DNA of 48,046 nt from Prevotella sp. (GTDB lineage: Bacteria; Bacteroidota; Bacteroidia; Bacteroidales; Bacteroidaceae): assembly GCA_017965475.1 (NCBI GenBank), contig JAGCPV010000097.1, positions 1 through 48,046 on the forward strand, given 5' to 3'. The notes below the pieces were generated by a model that did not search any database, was not told the origin of the DNA, and worked only from the letters and a program-made list of their open reading frames with translations. Of the stretch, positions 9,669 through 17,636 are shown in pieces. Numbering within the stretch: the first letter of the stretch is position 1; each line of letters opens with the position of its first letter. The translations under genes and the position numbers were made by a program.

Positions 9669-10208
9669 TTATTCAAACATATCAACCCAATGGAAGAAAC
9701 GCTTGAGACCTGCCTCGCCAAACGGTTCAAGACTACGTGCTGTCTGCTCCACCGACCGTTCCAGATCCAGATGTGTTTTTGAATAAAACTTGTCAGCATA
9801 ACACACGACTTGTTCCTCAAGGGTATCTGGTTCGTACTGACCATCAAGAGACAGGGGGAGCTTTTGTGACAAGATCTGATCTCGCGAAATACCCGTACCT
9901 GTATGCCGTTCACATACCTGGGCATGGCGCACAAGACCTTTTTCACGTAACAGATGGCCACCTATCACACCATGACAGATATATGGTTCTGTACCAAAGC
10001 ATTGGATACTAGGAGCATTACAGCGGAAGATGCCGATATCATGGAGCATGGCAGCCTCTTCCAGGAATTCCGTATCTAGCCGCAACTCAGGATGCTTACG
10101 CGCAATCAGCAGACAACGGTCTGCCACACTGCGGCTGTGTGTTAGCAATATCCGTCGGAGATCATTCTCCGACGGATAATACTCATTGATCAATGCAAGA
10201 CAATCCAT
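9669..10208 (-). CDS. HD-domain phosphohydrolase
   Basis: 179 aa from the ATG at 10208. A GTG at 10211 would add one residue, but the ATG forms a TGATG junction with the upstream oadA-like stop and is the likelier start. The HD metal motif is visible: THSRSVAD (first His) and AMLHDIGIF (His-Asp). Further His residues lie in HGVIGGHLLR and RHTGTG. The family hydrolyses phosphate esters or nucleotides in the cytosol; the substrate cannot be read from sequence. Translational coupling to the carboxyltransferase gene is structural evidence only and does not prove a shared pathway. Confidence 0.85.
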   Translation of the reverse strand: MDCLALINEYYPSENDLRRILLTHSRSVADRCLLIARKHPELRLDTEFLEEAAMLHDIGIFRCNAPSIQCFGTEPYICHGVIGGHLLREKGLVRHAQVCERHTGTGISRDQILSQKLPLSLDGQYEPDTLEEQVVCYADKFYSKTHLDLERSVEQTARSLEPFGEAGLKRFFHWVDMFE

Positions 10209-11989
10209 CACCCTTGTCGTTCAATCCAGGCAATAGTGTCGCCCTGACGGATGTTCTGTCCAGGTTTAACGCTGATATCCACCAGCTTACCACCCATGGC
10301 TGCGGGTATCTCGACGATCTCGCCCCACTTTGTCTGGAGGTAACAGAAAATGTCTCCCTCCTTGTAGGTCTGTCCGATAAATGGTTCAATACAAGCAGCG
10401 GGAACCCCCTCGCCACCGAAGCTCCAGATAAGCTGTCCAGCCAAAGGAGATTTCACGGCGTCGGCCTTGGCGTGCTTAATTGCATCGATCTCCTCCTGTG
10501 AAATCTTCTGACCACCACCCACCTTGGCATCCTTCGCCTTCTGGATATCAGCGAGCAGCTGCTTTTTGGCCTGACCGCTCTTGAACGGACGGTACTGTTC
10601 GGGGTGCATAGCCAGTTCGAAGAGTTCTTCGTTGTCGGGACCGTACTCCCAGCCATTCTCATCCATCTCCTTTCGGAAGCCATCGAGGGCATTCTCAAGA
10701 AGCGTGTGCGGGTCGGCATCAGTAAACACGCGCTTCTGCTTCTCTGCCAATTCGATGAGCTCCGGGGCGATCGTACCAGGCACCTTACCGCTCTTACCAA
10801 GGATCATACCCCAAATGGCATCGTCCATCATTACATAACGGCCCTTGCCCTGCTCCATCGTAAGGAGATTCATCAGTGCAATGTTCTTCGTATATTGTGA
10901 GAACGGCGTCACCAGTGGGGGATAGCCCACCTTTGGCCATACGTACTCCACCTCGTTGAAGAGCTTCACAAGCATGTCGTCCATCGTCAAAGCCGACTCT
11001 CCCTTCTTCTCACGCTCCTTGTTGATCATCTTCTGAATGGGACCTAAATCGGCCATCATTGAGCCCATCATTCCACCGGGCAGACCACTGCCAAGGAGGA
11101 GACTCGACATATGCTTGTTAGCAGGATTGATGAAGTAACCAAGCCAATCATCGATGAACTCCTGCGTCAACGTACGAGCCTGCATATAGGCATTCATATT
11201 AAGATCAGCCACCTCAAAGCCTTCGTTCTTCAGCATCGACTGCACGGAGATGATATCCGGATGCACCTTACCCCAAGACAACGGCTCAATAGCAGTGTCA
11301 ATGATGTCGGCGCCATTGTTGCAAACCTCCAATATTGAGGCCATCGACAGACCGGGGCCAGAGTGTCCATGATACTGCACGATGATGTCGGGATGTTTGG
11401 TCTTGATGGCCTTCGTCAGGGCTCCAAGCATAGCGGGCTGACCAATACCGGCCATATCCTTCAGACAGATCTCCTCGGCACCAGCAGCAATCACCTCATC
11501 AGCAATAGCGGCATAGTATTCGACGGTGTGAACGGGCGACGTGGTGATGCAAAGCGTGGCCTGAGGCGTCATGCCGCCCTCCTTGGCCCACTTGATCGAT
11601 GGTATGATGTTGCGCGTGTCATTCAAACCACAGAAGATACGAGTGATATCGACACCCTGGGCGTGCTTCACCTTATACATCAACGCACGAACGTCGTCAG
11701 GCACGGGATACATTCTCAGGGCGTTCAGACCACGGTCGAGCATGTGTGTCTTGATGCCCACCTCGTTGAACGGTTTACAGAAAGCACGCACGGCCAGGTT
11801 TGGGTTCTCACCGGCCATCAGGTTCACCTGCTCGAAGGCACCACCATTGGTTTCCACTCGGGCGAAGCAGCCCATATCAATAATTGCCGGGGCGATACGC
11901 TCCAACTGGTCTTTACGGGGCTGGAACTTGCCTGAACTCTGCCACATGTCTCTATAAACGAGACTGAACTGGATTTTCTTTTTTGCCAT
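10208..11989 (-). CDS. oadA: OadA/PycB-type carboxyltransferase with degenerate biotinyl-like C-terminus
   Basis: 593 aa. Residues about 5-280 form the HMGL-like TIM barrel: RDMWQS with metal ligand Asp14, CLKDMAG with the carbamylated-lysine candidate Lys177, and YHGHS with His207/His209. A conserved carboxylase domain (PYC_OADA) runs to about 460. The last 80 residues resemble a biotinyl domain, but the expected (A)MKM loop reads LQTKWGE around Lys554, so normal biotinylation is doubtful. The family transfers CO2 between oxaloacetate or pyruvate and biotin, in sodium-pumping decarboxylases or in pyruvate carboxylase. No OadB, OadG or biotin carboxylase gene is in the window. A separate biotin carrier encoded elsewhere is the likely partner. 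Confidence 0.88.
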   Translation of the reverse strand: MAKKKIQFSLVYRDMWQSSGKFQPRKDQLERIAPAIIDMGCFARVETNGGAFEQVNLMAGENPNLAVRAFCKPFNEVGIKTHMLDRGLNALRMYPVPDDVRALMYKVKHAQGVDITRIFCGLNDTRNIIPSIKWAKEGGMTPQATLCITTSPVHTVEYYAAIADEVIAAGAEEICLKDMAGIGQPAMLGALTKAIKTKHPDIIVQYHGHSGPGLSMASILEVCNNGADIIDTAIEPLSWGKVHPDIISVQSMLKNEGFEVADLNMNAYMQARTLTQEFIDDWLGYFINPANKHMSSLLLGSGLPGGMMGSMMADLGPIQKMINKEREKKGESALTMDDMLVKLFNEVEYVWPKVGYPPLVTPFSQYTKNIALMNLLTMEQGKGRYVMMDDAIWGMILGKSGKVPGTIAPELIELAEKQKRVFTDADPHTLLENALDGFRKEMDENGWEYGPDNEELFELAMHPEQYRPFKSGQAKKQLLADIQKAKDAKVGGGQKISQEEIDAIKHAKADAVKSPLAGQLIWSFGGEGVPAACIEPFIGQTYKEGDIFCYLQTKWGEIVEIPAAMGGKLVDISVKPGQNIRQGDTIAWIERQG

Positions 11990-12020
11990 ATTTATAGTAA
12001 CAATATTTATTTTGAGAATG

Positions 12021-12028
12021 CAAATATA
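12021..12028 (-). promoter_or_regulatory. -7 box of probable oadA promoter
   Basis: TATATTTG on the minus strand fits TAnnTTTG and lies about 30 bases upstream of the oadA-like start at 11989. The best TTG upstream is 22 bases away and overlaps the queF terminator hairpin, so the -33 match is poor. Confidence 0.5.
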
Positions 12029-12030
12029 GC

Positions 12031-12059
12031 AAAAAAATCCGAACTGCGTGCAATTCGGA
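12031..12059 (-). terminator. Rho-independent terminator of yhhQ-queF
   Basis: On the minus strand TCCGAATTG (12059-12051) pairs with CAGTTCGGA (12046-12038) around a CACG loop (nine pairs, one G-U) and is followed by seven T. It lies 30 bases after the queF stop. Confidence 0.85.
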
Positions 12060-12088
12060 CTGTTTTTTTAGTATTTTTTGCAGGGCCG

Positions 12089-12547
12089 TTATATCAGCTG
12101 GTGCTCCAACAAACGGCGCTCGGCGAAGTCGGCGTATTTCGTACCAGAACGCCCGTAGTTAGCGTAAGGATAGATCGAAATGCCACCACGAGGCGTGAAG
12201 AGACCGACAACTTCGATATATTTCGGATCCATCAACTTCACAAGATCCTTCATAATCGTATTCACGCAATCCTCATGGAAATCGCCATGATTACGGAACG
12301 AGAAGAGGTATAGTTTCAGACTCTTCGACTCGACCATACGCTTGTCAGGAATATAGAGGATTTTAATTTCCGCGAAGTCGGGCTGTCCAGTTATTGGACA
12401 AAGGGAAGTAAACTCTGGACAGTTGAACTGTACCCAGTAGTCGTTTTCAGGATGTTTATTCTCAAATGTTTCCAACACCTCAGGGGCATAGTCCATACGG
12501 TACTCTGTTTTCTTACCAAGGGCTTTCAGATTGTCATTCTCTCTCAT
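12089..12547 (-). CDS. queF: NADPH-dependent 7-cyano-7-deazaguanine reductase QueF
   Basis: 152 aa, the short unimodular (YkvM-type) form. QueF reduces preQ0 to preQ1 in queuosine biosynthesis in the cytosol. The catalytic Cys50 and Asp57 sit in [12 protein letters not shown], and the family motif [15 protein letters not shown] with a following HEDC is intact. The ATG overlaps the yhhQ stop by four bases (ATGA), so the pair is translationally coupled. A strong terminator follows. Both genes fall under the preQ1-like element upstream of yhhQ. Confidence 0.97.
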   Translation of the reverse strand: MRENDNLKALGKKTEYRMDYAPEVLETFENKHPENDYWVQFNCPEFTSLCPITGQPDFAEIKILYIPDKRMVESKSLKLYLFSFRNHGDFHEDCVNTIMKDLVKLMDPKYIEVVGLFTPRGGISIYPYANYGRSGTKYADFAERRLLEHQLI

Positions 12548-13236
12548 AGTTCCTTCACTTTAAAAATATTATAGGCAATATTATCATCATATACATCCTC
12601 ATGATCGTGCTCCTTGGTGAACTTTACAACACGGATAGTCACTGGTAGCACAACAATCTCATAGAATGTCTTGAGGGTCACCTGCGTAATGATGAGTGAG
12701 GGCATCTCCTCCCAAGGGATCACGCCACCCAGAGCCAACGGAAAGAAAATAATGGAATCTGTCAGTTCTCCAAAGATCGTACTCATCACAGCCCTGTATG
12801 AGAAATTCTTGCCTGCCGATGACAGTTTCATCTTACTCATCACATAGGCATTGATAAACGAGCCGCAGACGAAAGCCAGGAAAGAAGCCCCTGCAATACG
12901 CGGTGCGAGTCCGAATATCTGGTGGAAGCCTTCTTCACCGTCCCAATAGGACGCCCCAGGAATCCAGTCGGCGATGGCGCCAAAAGTGACAAACAAAAAG
13001 TTCATGGCAAACCCCATCCAAATGAGCAGGCGAGTACGCCCATAGCCCCACACCTCGCACACTACATCATTAATAATATAACTGACAGGGAACACGATCA
13101 GTCCTGCCGTCATATTTGCAGGACCAAGTGAAATCTGTTTTGTTTCAAGCACATTTGCCGTAATCAAGCAGACACAGAACAGTATGCCATAAAACATAAA
13201 CAGCACACTGATCCTTTGTTCTTTTTTCTTTTCCAT
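12544..13236 (-). CDS. yhhQ: Queuosine precursor transporter (YhhQ/VUT-1 family)
   Basis: 230 aa from the ATG at 13236 ([10 protein letters not shown]). An upstream in-frame extension to 13356 is rejected because it runs through the riboswitch and into the neighbouring gene. About six membrane segments are visible, with family features such as [16 protein letters not shown] and FIVAF-like [18 protein letters not shown]. The family imports preQ0/preQ1 across the inner membrane, feeding QueF and Tgt. The short gap between the riboswitch tail and the ATG (AAAT only) means ligand folding would directly cover the start region. Confidence 0.93.
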   Translation of the reverse strand: MEKKKEQRISVLFMFYGILFCVCLITANVLETKQISLGPANMTAGLIVFPVSYIINDVVCEVWGYGRTRLLIWMGFAMNFLFVTFGAIADWIPGASYWDGEEGFHQIFGLAPRIAGASFLAFVCGSFINAYVMSKMKLSSAGKNFSYRAVMSTIFGELTDSIIFFPLALGGVIPWEEMPSLIITQVTLKTFYEIVVLPVTIRVVKFTKEHDHEDVYDDNIAYNIFKVKEL

Positions 13237-13240
13237 ATTT

Positions 13241-13288
13241 CTTGTTTTGTTAAGGGGGGGGTAGCCCGAAGGCGTCGCAAGTACCCCT
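13241..13288 (-). promoter_or_regulatory. Probable preQ1-I riboswitch
   Basis: The minus-strand tail TTAACAAAACAAG (13253-13241) equals, from memory, the tail of the Thermoanaerobacter tengcongensis preQ1-I aptamer. Upstream, GGGG (13287-13284) can pair with part of an eight-C run (13261-13254) as P1. CTTG (13281-13278) can pair with CAAG (13244-13241) as the pseudoknot P2. A small GCC-TTCG-GGC hairpin is inserted between them. P2 ends four bases before the yhhQ ATG, fitting translational control. Genes downstream are yhhQ and queF, both in the ligand's pathway. The extra hairpin and long C run are unusual for the class. Confidence 0.8.
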
Positions 13289-13297
13289 GTGTTTATT

Positions 13298-14281
13298 CTA
13301 CAATAGGTAGAGGAGCCAAGCCATATAGGCGAGAAATCCCAGGATGAGCAAAACACCTTCCCTGCGCGATACCGAGTACTTCGTATAGGCGAAGAGCCAG
13401 ATGATGCCCACGCTAACCAACATCATCATCAAATCAACGATCGTAATACCCATGATGCGAAGGGGGTGGATGACTGCCGTGGTACCAAGGATCAGCAGGA
13501 TATTGAAAACATTCGAGCCTAACACATTACCGATAGCTATGGCAGAACGCCCCTTATAGGCAGCTACCACACTCGTGGCTAGCTCAGGAAGCGACGTACC
13601 ACCTGCCACAATTGTCAGACCGATGACACTTTGGCGTACACCATAACGGTGGGCGATGTATGAGGCAGCATCAACGAAAAGATCACTACCAACAATCAGA
13701 CAGGCAAGACCAAGCACGATAAACGAAAGGTTACGCCACAGTTTAGAATAGTCTTTCGGCAGTTCTTTATTGTCCTCGATCTCCTCCTGCGTCGGCATCA
13801 ACCCCTGCTTCTTTGCACTCTGGAAAGTATAGATCATAAAGATAAGAAATCCAATGAGTAGGATAATACCGTCAGAACGACTGATCTCATTACCCCAGAG
13901 GTGAGGCGAATCCATATCATCAAAACAAAGCATGAAGAGCAGGAATGCAGCGGCGGCGGCAAAAGGGATATCTTTCTTTACTGTAGATGGTGAAACTGCC
14001 ATCGGTGCTACTACAGCCGAACAACCCACGATCAACATGGTATTGAAGATATTAGAGCCGAGTACATTACCTACAGCCAGATCGGACGTGCCTTTAAGAG
14101 CAGACACCAGACTAACAAACATCTCCGGTGCCGAAGTTCCTGCGGCTACGATGGTCAGACCAATCACAATCTCTGGCACACGCATACCACGAGCCAAGGA
14201 AGAAGCACCTTCCGTCAGTCTGTCAGCCCCCCATAATACGAGGGCTACACCAACAATAATGTAAACAACATTTATCAGCAT
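13298..14281 (-). CDS. Calcium/sodium antiporter (CaCA family, YrbG-like)
   Basis: 327 aa with about ten membrane segments. The two inverted alpha repeats of the family are clear: GTSAPEMFVSLVSA with GNVLGSNIFNTMLIVG, and GGTSLPELATSVVAA with GNVLGSNVFNILLILG. The Glu and Asn residues of these repeats form the cation site. The protein exchanges Na+ (or H+) for Ca2+ at the inner membrane. It follows the S4-protein gene by 13 bases and is probably the last gene of the rplY-pth-S4 transcript, before the riboswitch-controlled pair. Confidence 0.93.
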   Translation of the reverse strand: MLINVVYIIVGVALVLWGADRLTEGASSLARGMRVPEIVIGLTIVAAGTSAPEMFVSLVSALKGTSDLAVGNVLGSNIFNTMLIVGCSAVVAPMAVSPSTVKKDIPFAAAAAFLLFMLCFDDMDSPHLWGNEISRSDGIILLIGFLIFMIYTFQSAKKQGLMPTQEEIEDNKELPKDYSKLWRNLSFIVLGLACLIVGSDLFVDAASYIAHRYGVRQSVIGLTIVAGGTSLPELATSVVAAYKGRSAIAIGNVLGSNVFNILLILGTTAVIHPLRIMGITIVDLMMMLVSVGIIWLFAYTKYSVSRREGVLLILGFLAYMAWLLYLL

Positions 14282-14294
14282 ACCCTATTAACTT

Positions 14295-14732
14295 TTAGCC
14301 TTCATCGTCATCATCCCAATCATCACCGAAGAAACTGTCATAGTCACCATCAAAGGCCGGTCCGACAAATGCATCCATCGCACGACGATCTTTCTTGGTA
14401 GGACGTCCTGTTCCTCTGGCTCTGTTGACAAAACCACTGATACGGTTCATCTCCAGCAACTCATATTGATCAGGTGTCGTCACATTCTCATAGATTTCAG
14501 GTAGCAGTTTGGCTCCTACCCTTTGTTCAATGGTTTTCAGAATCTTAAACGAGTACGTCACTGGGGGCTTGCGCACCGAGACAACTTCACCGACCTTCAC
14601 CATATGCGATGGTTTCACATTCACGCCCTTGATAGTGATGCGCCCGTTCTTACAGGCATCAGCAGCGATGGAACGTGTCTTGAAGATACGCGCCGCCCAA
14701 AGCCACTTGTCGATTCTTGCAACCTCTGTCAT
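14295..14732 (-). CDS. S4-domain RNA-binding protein (HslR/Hsp15-like)
   Basis: 145 aa from the ATG at 14732, which shares one base with the pth stop (TGATG). A GTG at 14735 is the alternative. The S4 domain occupies residues about 6-60: RIDKWLWAARIFKTRS, then GRITIKGVNVKPSHMVK. This matches Hsp15, which in E. coli binds stalled 50S subunits carrying peptidyl-tRNA. The tail has a basic RGTGRPTKKDRR patch and ends in a highly acidic run of Asp/Glu. Its place next to peptidyl-tRNA hydrolase and L25 suits a role in ribosome rescue, an inference from context. Confidence 0.9.
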   Translation of the reverse strand: MTEVARIDKWLWAARIFKTRSIAADACKNGRITIKGVNVKPSHMVKVGEVVSVRKPPVTYSFKILKTIEQRVGAKLLPEIYENVTTPDQYELLEMNRISGFVNRARGTGRPTKKDRRAMDAFVGPAFDGDYDSFFGDDWDDDDEG

Positions 14733-15337
14733 CACTCAGTTCCTTCTTCTGTCTTTTTCCTCTGGTTTCCTTTTCCCAGTTTATTATACAGGTTCATAGT
14801 GATATCAATCCCTGCCAGCACAAAACTCTTGATGATTTCCACACCCAAATCTATACTAGGCTGGAGGGTCTTCAGATCCTCTTCGTCATACTTTCCAAGC
14901 ACCCATTCAACCTGCATGCCACGAGGAAAGTCATTACCGATCCCCATACGCAGTCTGGCATAGTTCTGTCCGATAAGTTGCTGGATATGTCCCAAACCAT
15001 TATGGCCGCCATTAGAGCCACCAGCCTTCAGTCGAAAAGCCCCCAAAGGTAACGCTACGTCATCACTGATGACTAGAAGCCGATCCTGATCAATGTTTTC
15101 TTTATTCAACCAATAGCGCACGGCATTGCCGCTAAGATTCATAAAAGTAGAGGGCTTGAGCAAGAACACCTTCCGGCCTTTAAGAGACGTTTCCGCCACA
15201 AAGCCGTAGCGTCGGTCTTCAAAATGAATATTGGACGCCTTCGCAAAGGCATCCAATACCATAAAGCCTGTATTGTGGCGGGTCAGTTCGTATTCATCAC
15301 CGACATTACCCAAGCCAACAATCAGATACTTGTCCAT
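14732..15337 (-). CDS. pth: Peptidyl-tRNA hydrolase
   Basis: 201 aa. Pth cleaves peptidyl-tRNA released from stalled ribosomes. Key motifs are present: [19 protein letters not shown] with Asn10 and catalytic His20, FMNLSGNAV, and [11 protein letters not shown] followed by [10 protein letters not shown] with the conserved Asp and Asn. The gene lies 17 bases after rplY and is coupled to the S4-protein gene downstream. It ends in a lysine/glutamate tail. Confidence 0.97.
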   Translation of the reverse strand: MDKYLIVGLGNVGDEYELTRHNTGFMVLDAFAKASNIHFEDRRYGFVAETSLKGRKVFLLKPSTFMNLSGNAVRYWLNKENIDQDRLLVISDDVALPLGAFRLKAGGSNGGHNGLGHIQQLIGQNYARLRMGIGNDFPRGMQVEWVLGKYDEEDLKTLQPSIDLGVEIIKSFVLAGIDITMNLYNKLGKGNQRKKTEEGTE

Positions 15338-15354
15338 TCCCTATCGTTTAGGAA

Positions 15355-15963
15355 TTACTCAGCAGCGGCCTCTTCACCTGCTGCTGCAGCAGAACGAGAA
15401 GCACGTGTAGCCTTCACTGAGCAAACAACGACCTGAGCAGGAGTAGCAATCTGCAGACCCTCGAAGTTCAGCTCAGCCACCTTAATAGCCTTACCCAACT
15501 TCAGTTCTGTCACATCAATCTCCAACACTTCAGGAATCTGTTTGTAAGGAGCAGTTACGTTCAGCAGACGGACAGCCTGGTTCAGACGGCCACCATCACG
15601 TACACCCTGAGCATGACCAACCAGCTTTACAGGGATACCAATCGTAATAGGCTTGGTCTCATTCACTTCAAAGAAATCGATATGCAGCACAGCATCCGTT
15701 GTCGGATGGAACTGGATCTCTTTCATCACTGCCTTGTGAGCCTCGCCATCAATGGTCAGGTTGACCACATATACATCGGGAGAATAAACAACCCTGCGGA
15801 GCTGGGCTGCGGGAATGGCAAACGACAGAGCCTCGGGGAGACCCTTACCATCTTTCTTCTCACCATAAAGGTTACAAGGAACAAGACCCTCCTTACGGAG
15901 TTCCTTTGCGGCTTTCTTGCCTGTAGTGGCACGCTTCTGGCCACTAACACTCATTTCTTTCAT
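15355..15963 (-). CDS. rplY: 50S ribosomal protein L25/general stress protein Ctc
   Basis: 202 aa, the long CTC form. It has an N-terminal L25 domain binding 5S rRNA (residues about 4-90, with RKEGLVPCNLYG) and a C-terminal TL5 domain (about 95-185, with PITIGIPVKLVGHAQGVRDGG). An Ala/Glu-rich tail ends the protein. The rplY-pth pairing is common across bacteria. A -7 box (16052-16059) lies about 90 bases upstream. It opens the four-gene minus-strand run down to the calcium/sodium antiporter. Confidence 0.96.
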   Translation of the reverse strand: MKEMSVSGQKRATTGKKAAKELRKEGLVPCNLYGEKKDGKGLPEALSFAIPAAQLRRVVYSPDVYVVNLTIDGEAHKAVMKEIQFHPTTDAVLHIDFFEVNETKPITIGIPVKLVGHAQGVRDGGRLNQAVRLLNVTAPYKQIPEVLEIDVTELKLGKAIKVAELNFEGLQIATPAQVVVCSVKATRASRSAAAAGEEAAAE

Positions 15964-16051
15964 AATTGTGTTACTCTAAATTAAGTTAATTACATCATAT
16001 GCTTAATTCGCCATCACACGAAAAATCGTAGTGCTTTGAGAAAAAGCGGTG

Positions 16052-16059
16052 CAAAGGTA
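16052..16059 (-). promoter_or_regulatory. -7 box of probable rplY promoter
   Basis: TACCTTTG on the minus strand fits the Bacteroidetes -7 consensus; no good TTTG is found at the right distance. It implies a leader of about 85 bases. The region between rplY and nusB (15964-16217) otherwise holds only this box and the opposing nusB promoter. Confidence 0.55.
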
Positions 16060-16130
16060 CAACAAAAAAGTGAAAAGCGTGAAGAGAGAGATGAAAATTT
16101 TATTTTTTAACGTATTTTTCCTGCTTTTTC

Positions 16131-16161
16131 TTGCAGAATCATTGAAAAATGACTACCTTTG
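16131..16161 (+). promoter_or_regulatory. Promoter of the nusB-yajC-ybbR-coaE run
   Basis: TTG (16131-16133), 20 bases, then TACCTTTG (16154-16161): a good Bacteroidetes promoter. The nusB ATG is 56 bases downstream of the -7 box. Confidence 0.75.
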
Positions 16162-16217
16162 CACTTTAGAAATAACAAAACAATAGAACATCATTCATAA
16201 TTAAAGCATCAAGTGAG

Positions 16218-17288
16218 ATGATCAATAGGGAAATTATTAGAATCAAGATTGTTCAGTTAACCTACGCCTACTATCAAAACGGTAACAAGAACATCGACTC
16301 GGCTGAAAAGGAACTTTTCTTCAGTCTGTCTAAGGCATATGACCTCTATAACTACCTGCTGTCACTGATTGTGTCTATCACAAAAGAAGCTGGACGCAGG
16401 CTGGAAGTGGCACAGGCACGTGCCAAACGTGAAGGCACGCCAGAGCCATCACAGAAATTTGTATTCAACCGCTTTGCATTACAACTGGGAGAGAACAAGG
16501 CTCTCCAAGAGTTCTTGAGCACCCAGAAGTTTGCATGGGAAGACTCTGCTGTCTTCCTGGGACAGATCCTTGAGACCATTGAGAGCAGCGAAACATACAA
16601 GGCCTATATGGCAAGTGAAGAGGACAGCTATGAAGCTGACCGCGAATTGTGGCGCAAATTATATAAGACGATCATCACGGACAACGCTGATCTGGATGCC
16701 ATTCTGGAAGACCAGAGTCTCTATTGGAACGATGACAAGGAGATTGTAGATACCTTTGTATTGAAGACAATCAAGCGTTTCAAGGAACAGAATGGTGCCA
16801 AAGAGGAGTTGTTGCCAGAATGGGATAGCGAAGAGGAAAAGGATTTCGCCCGGAAACTATTCCGTTCTGCCATCCTCAATGCAGACCAATATCAGCACTA
16901 TATGAGTGAAGCTTCACGCAATTGGGATTTCTCCCGTCTGGCATATATGGATGTCATCCTCATGCAGATTGCCATTGCAGAGATGATGACCTTTCCCAAC
17001 GTACCCATCAGTGTAAGTATCAATGAGTACGTGGATATTGCCAAACTATATTCTACGAAGAAAAGTGGAGGGTATATCAACGGCATGCTTGATGCGATTG
17101 CCCGCAACCTCATTAAGACAGGGCGTCTGATGAAACACATGGATCCCAAAGAGACTAAGGCTACTAAAGAGAAGAAAGAGAACAGCTTCCATGGAGAACA
17201 AGTAACCATAGATGGGCAGCCTAAAAAGATGAGACATCGTATCAAGAAAGGTGATGGCCCAAAAGCAGAGAAAGACGACAAACAATAA
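16218..17288 (+). CDS. nusB: Transcription antitermination factor NusB (long form)
   Basis: 356 aa, much longer than E. coli NusB (139 aa) but usual for Bacteroidota. The NusB fold is recognisable from about residue 215 to 310: FARKLFRSAI, NWDFSRLAYMDVILMQIAIAE, PNVPISVSINEYVDIAKLYS and GGYINGMLDAIARNL. The preceding 200 residues are helical and family-specific. The last 40 are lysine-rich and likely disordered. NusB with NusE (S10) binds boxA RNA in rRNA antitermination. It heads a run of five tightly packed genes. Confidence 0.93.
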   Translation: MINREIIRIKIVQLTYAYYQNGNKNIDSAEKELFFSLSKAYDLYNYLLSLIVSITKEAGRRLEVAQARAKREGTPEPSQKFVFNRFALQLGENKALQEFLSTQKFAWEDSAVFLGQILETIESSETYKAYMASEEDSYEADRELWRKLYKTIITDNADLDAILEDQSLYWNDDKEIVDTFVLKTIKRFKEQNGAKEELLPEWDSEEEKDFARKLFRSAILNADQYQHYMSEASRNWDFSRLAYMDVILMQIAIAEMMTFPNVPISVSINEYVDIAKLYSTKKSGGYINGMLDAIARNLIKTGRLMKHMDPKETKATKEKKENSFHGEQVTIDGQPKKMRHRIKKGDGPKAEKDDKQ

Positions 17289-17300
17289 CACAAATAGATT

Positions 17301-17624
17301 ATGACAAACATCGTATTAGCTGCCCAGGCAGCACAAGGTAGCGGTAGTGGTATGAGTATGATTATCATGATGGTGGCCATCTTTGCCATCATGTGGTTCT
17401 TTATGATCAAGCCTCAGCAAAAAAAACAGAAAGAAATTCAGAAGTTCCAGAACGAACTGACTGAAGGTACGGAGGTTGTGACGGGAGGTGGTATCCACGG
17501 AACGGTAAAGAGTATCGACCTTGCAAAGAACACAGTTGATGTAAAGATTGCCCGTGATGTCGTGGTGACTGTAGAGAAGACGTCTGTCTTCAAGGACATG
17601 GCCAGTACTCCACAACAGAAATAA
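17301..17624 (+). CDS. yajC: Preprotein translocase subunit YajC
   Basis: 107 aa. One membrane helix (about residues 16-36, MIIMMVAIFAIMWFFMI) is followed by the family hallmark KPQQKKQKEIQKF and a small beta domain with EVVTGGGIHGTV. YajC associates with SecDF at the inner membrane. It lies 12 bases after nusB. Confidence 0.96.
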   Translation: MTNIVLAAQAAQGSGSGMSMIIMMVAIFAIMWFFMIKPQQKKQKEIQKFQNELTEGTEVVTGGGIHGTVKSIDLAKNTVDVKIARDVVVTVEKTSVFKDMASTPQQK

Positions 17625-17636
17625 TTGGCAAAGAGA

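Noticed and set aside
11363..11935. A 190-codon open frame antisense to the oadA-like gene
   Set aside because: His/Thr/Gly-rich shadow of the conserved barrel sequence; no independent support.
13237..13356. N-terminal extension of yhhQ to 13356
   Set aside because: It would translate the riboswitch and the end of the antiporter gene; the ATG at 13236 fits the family.
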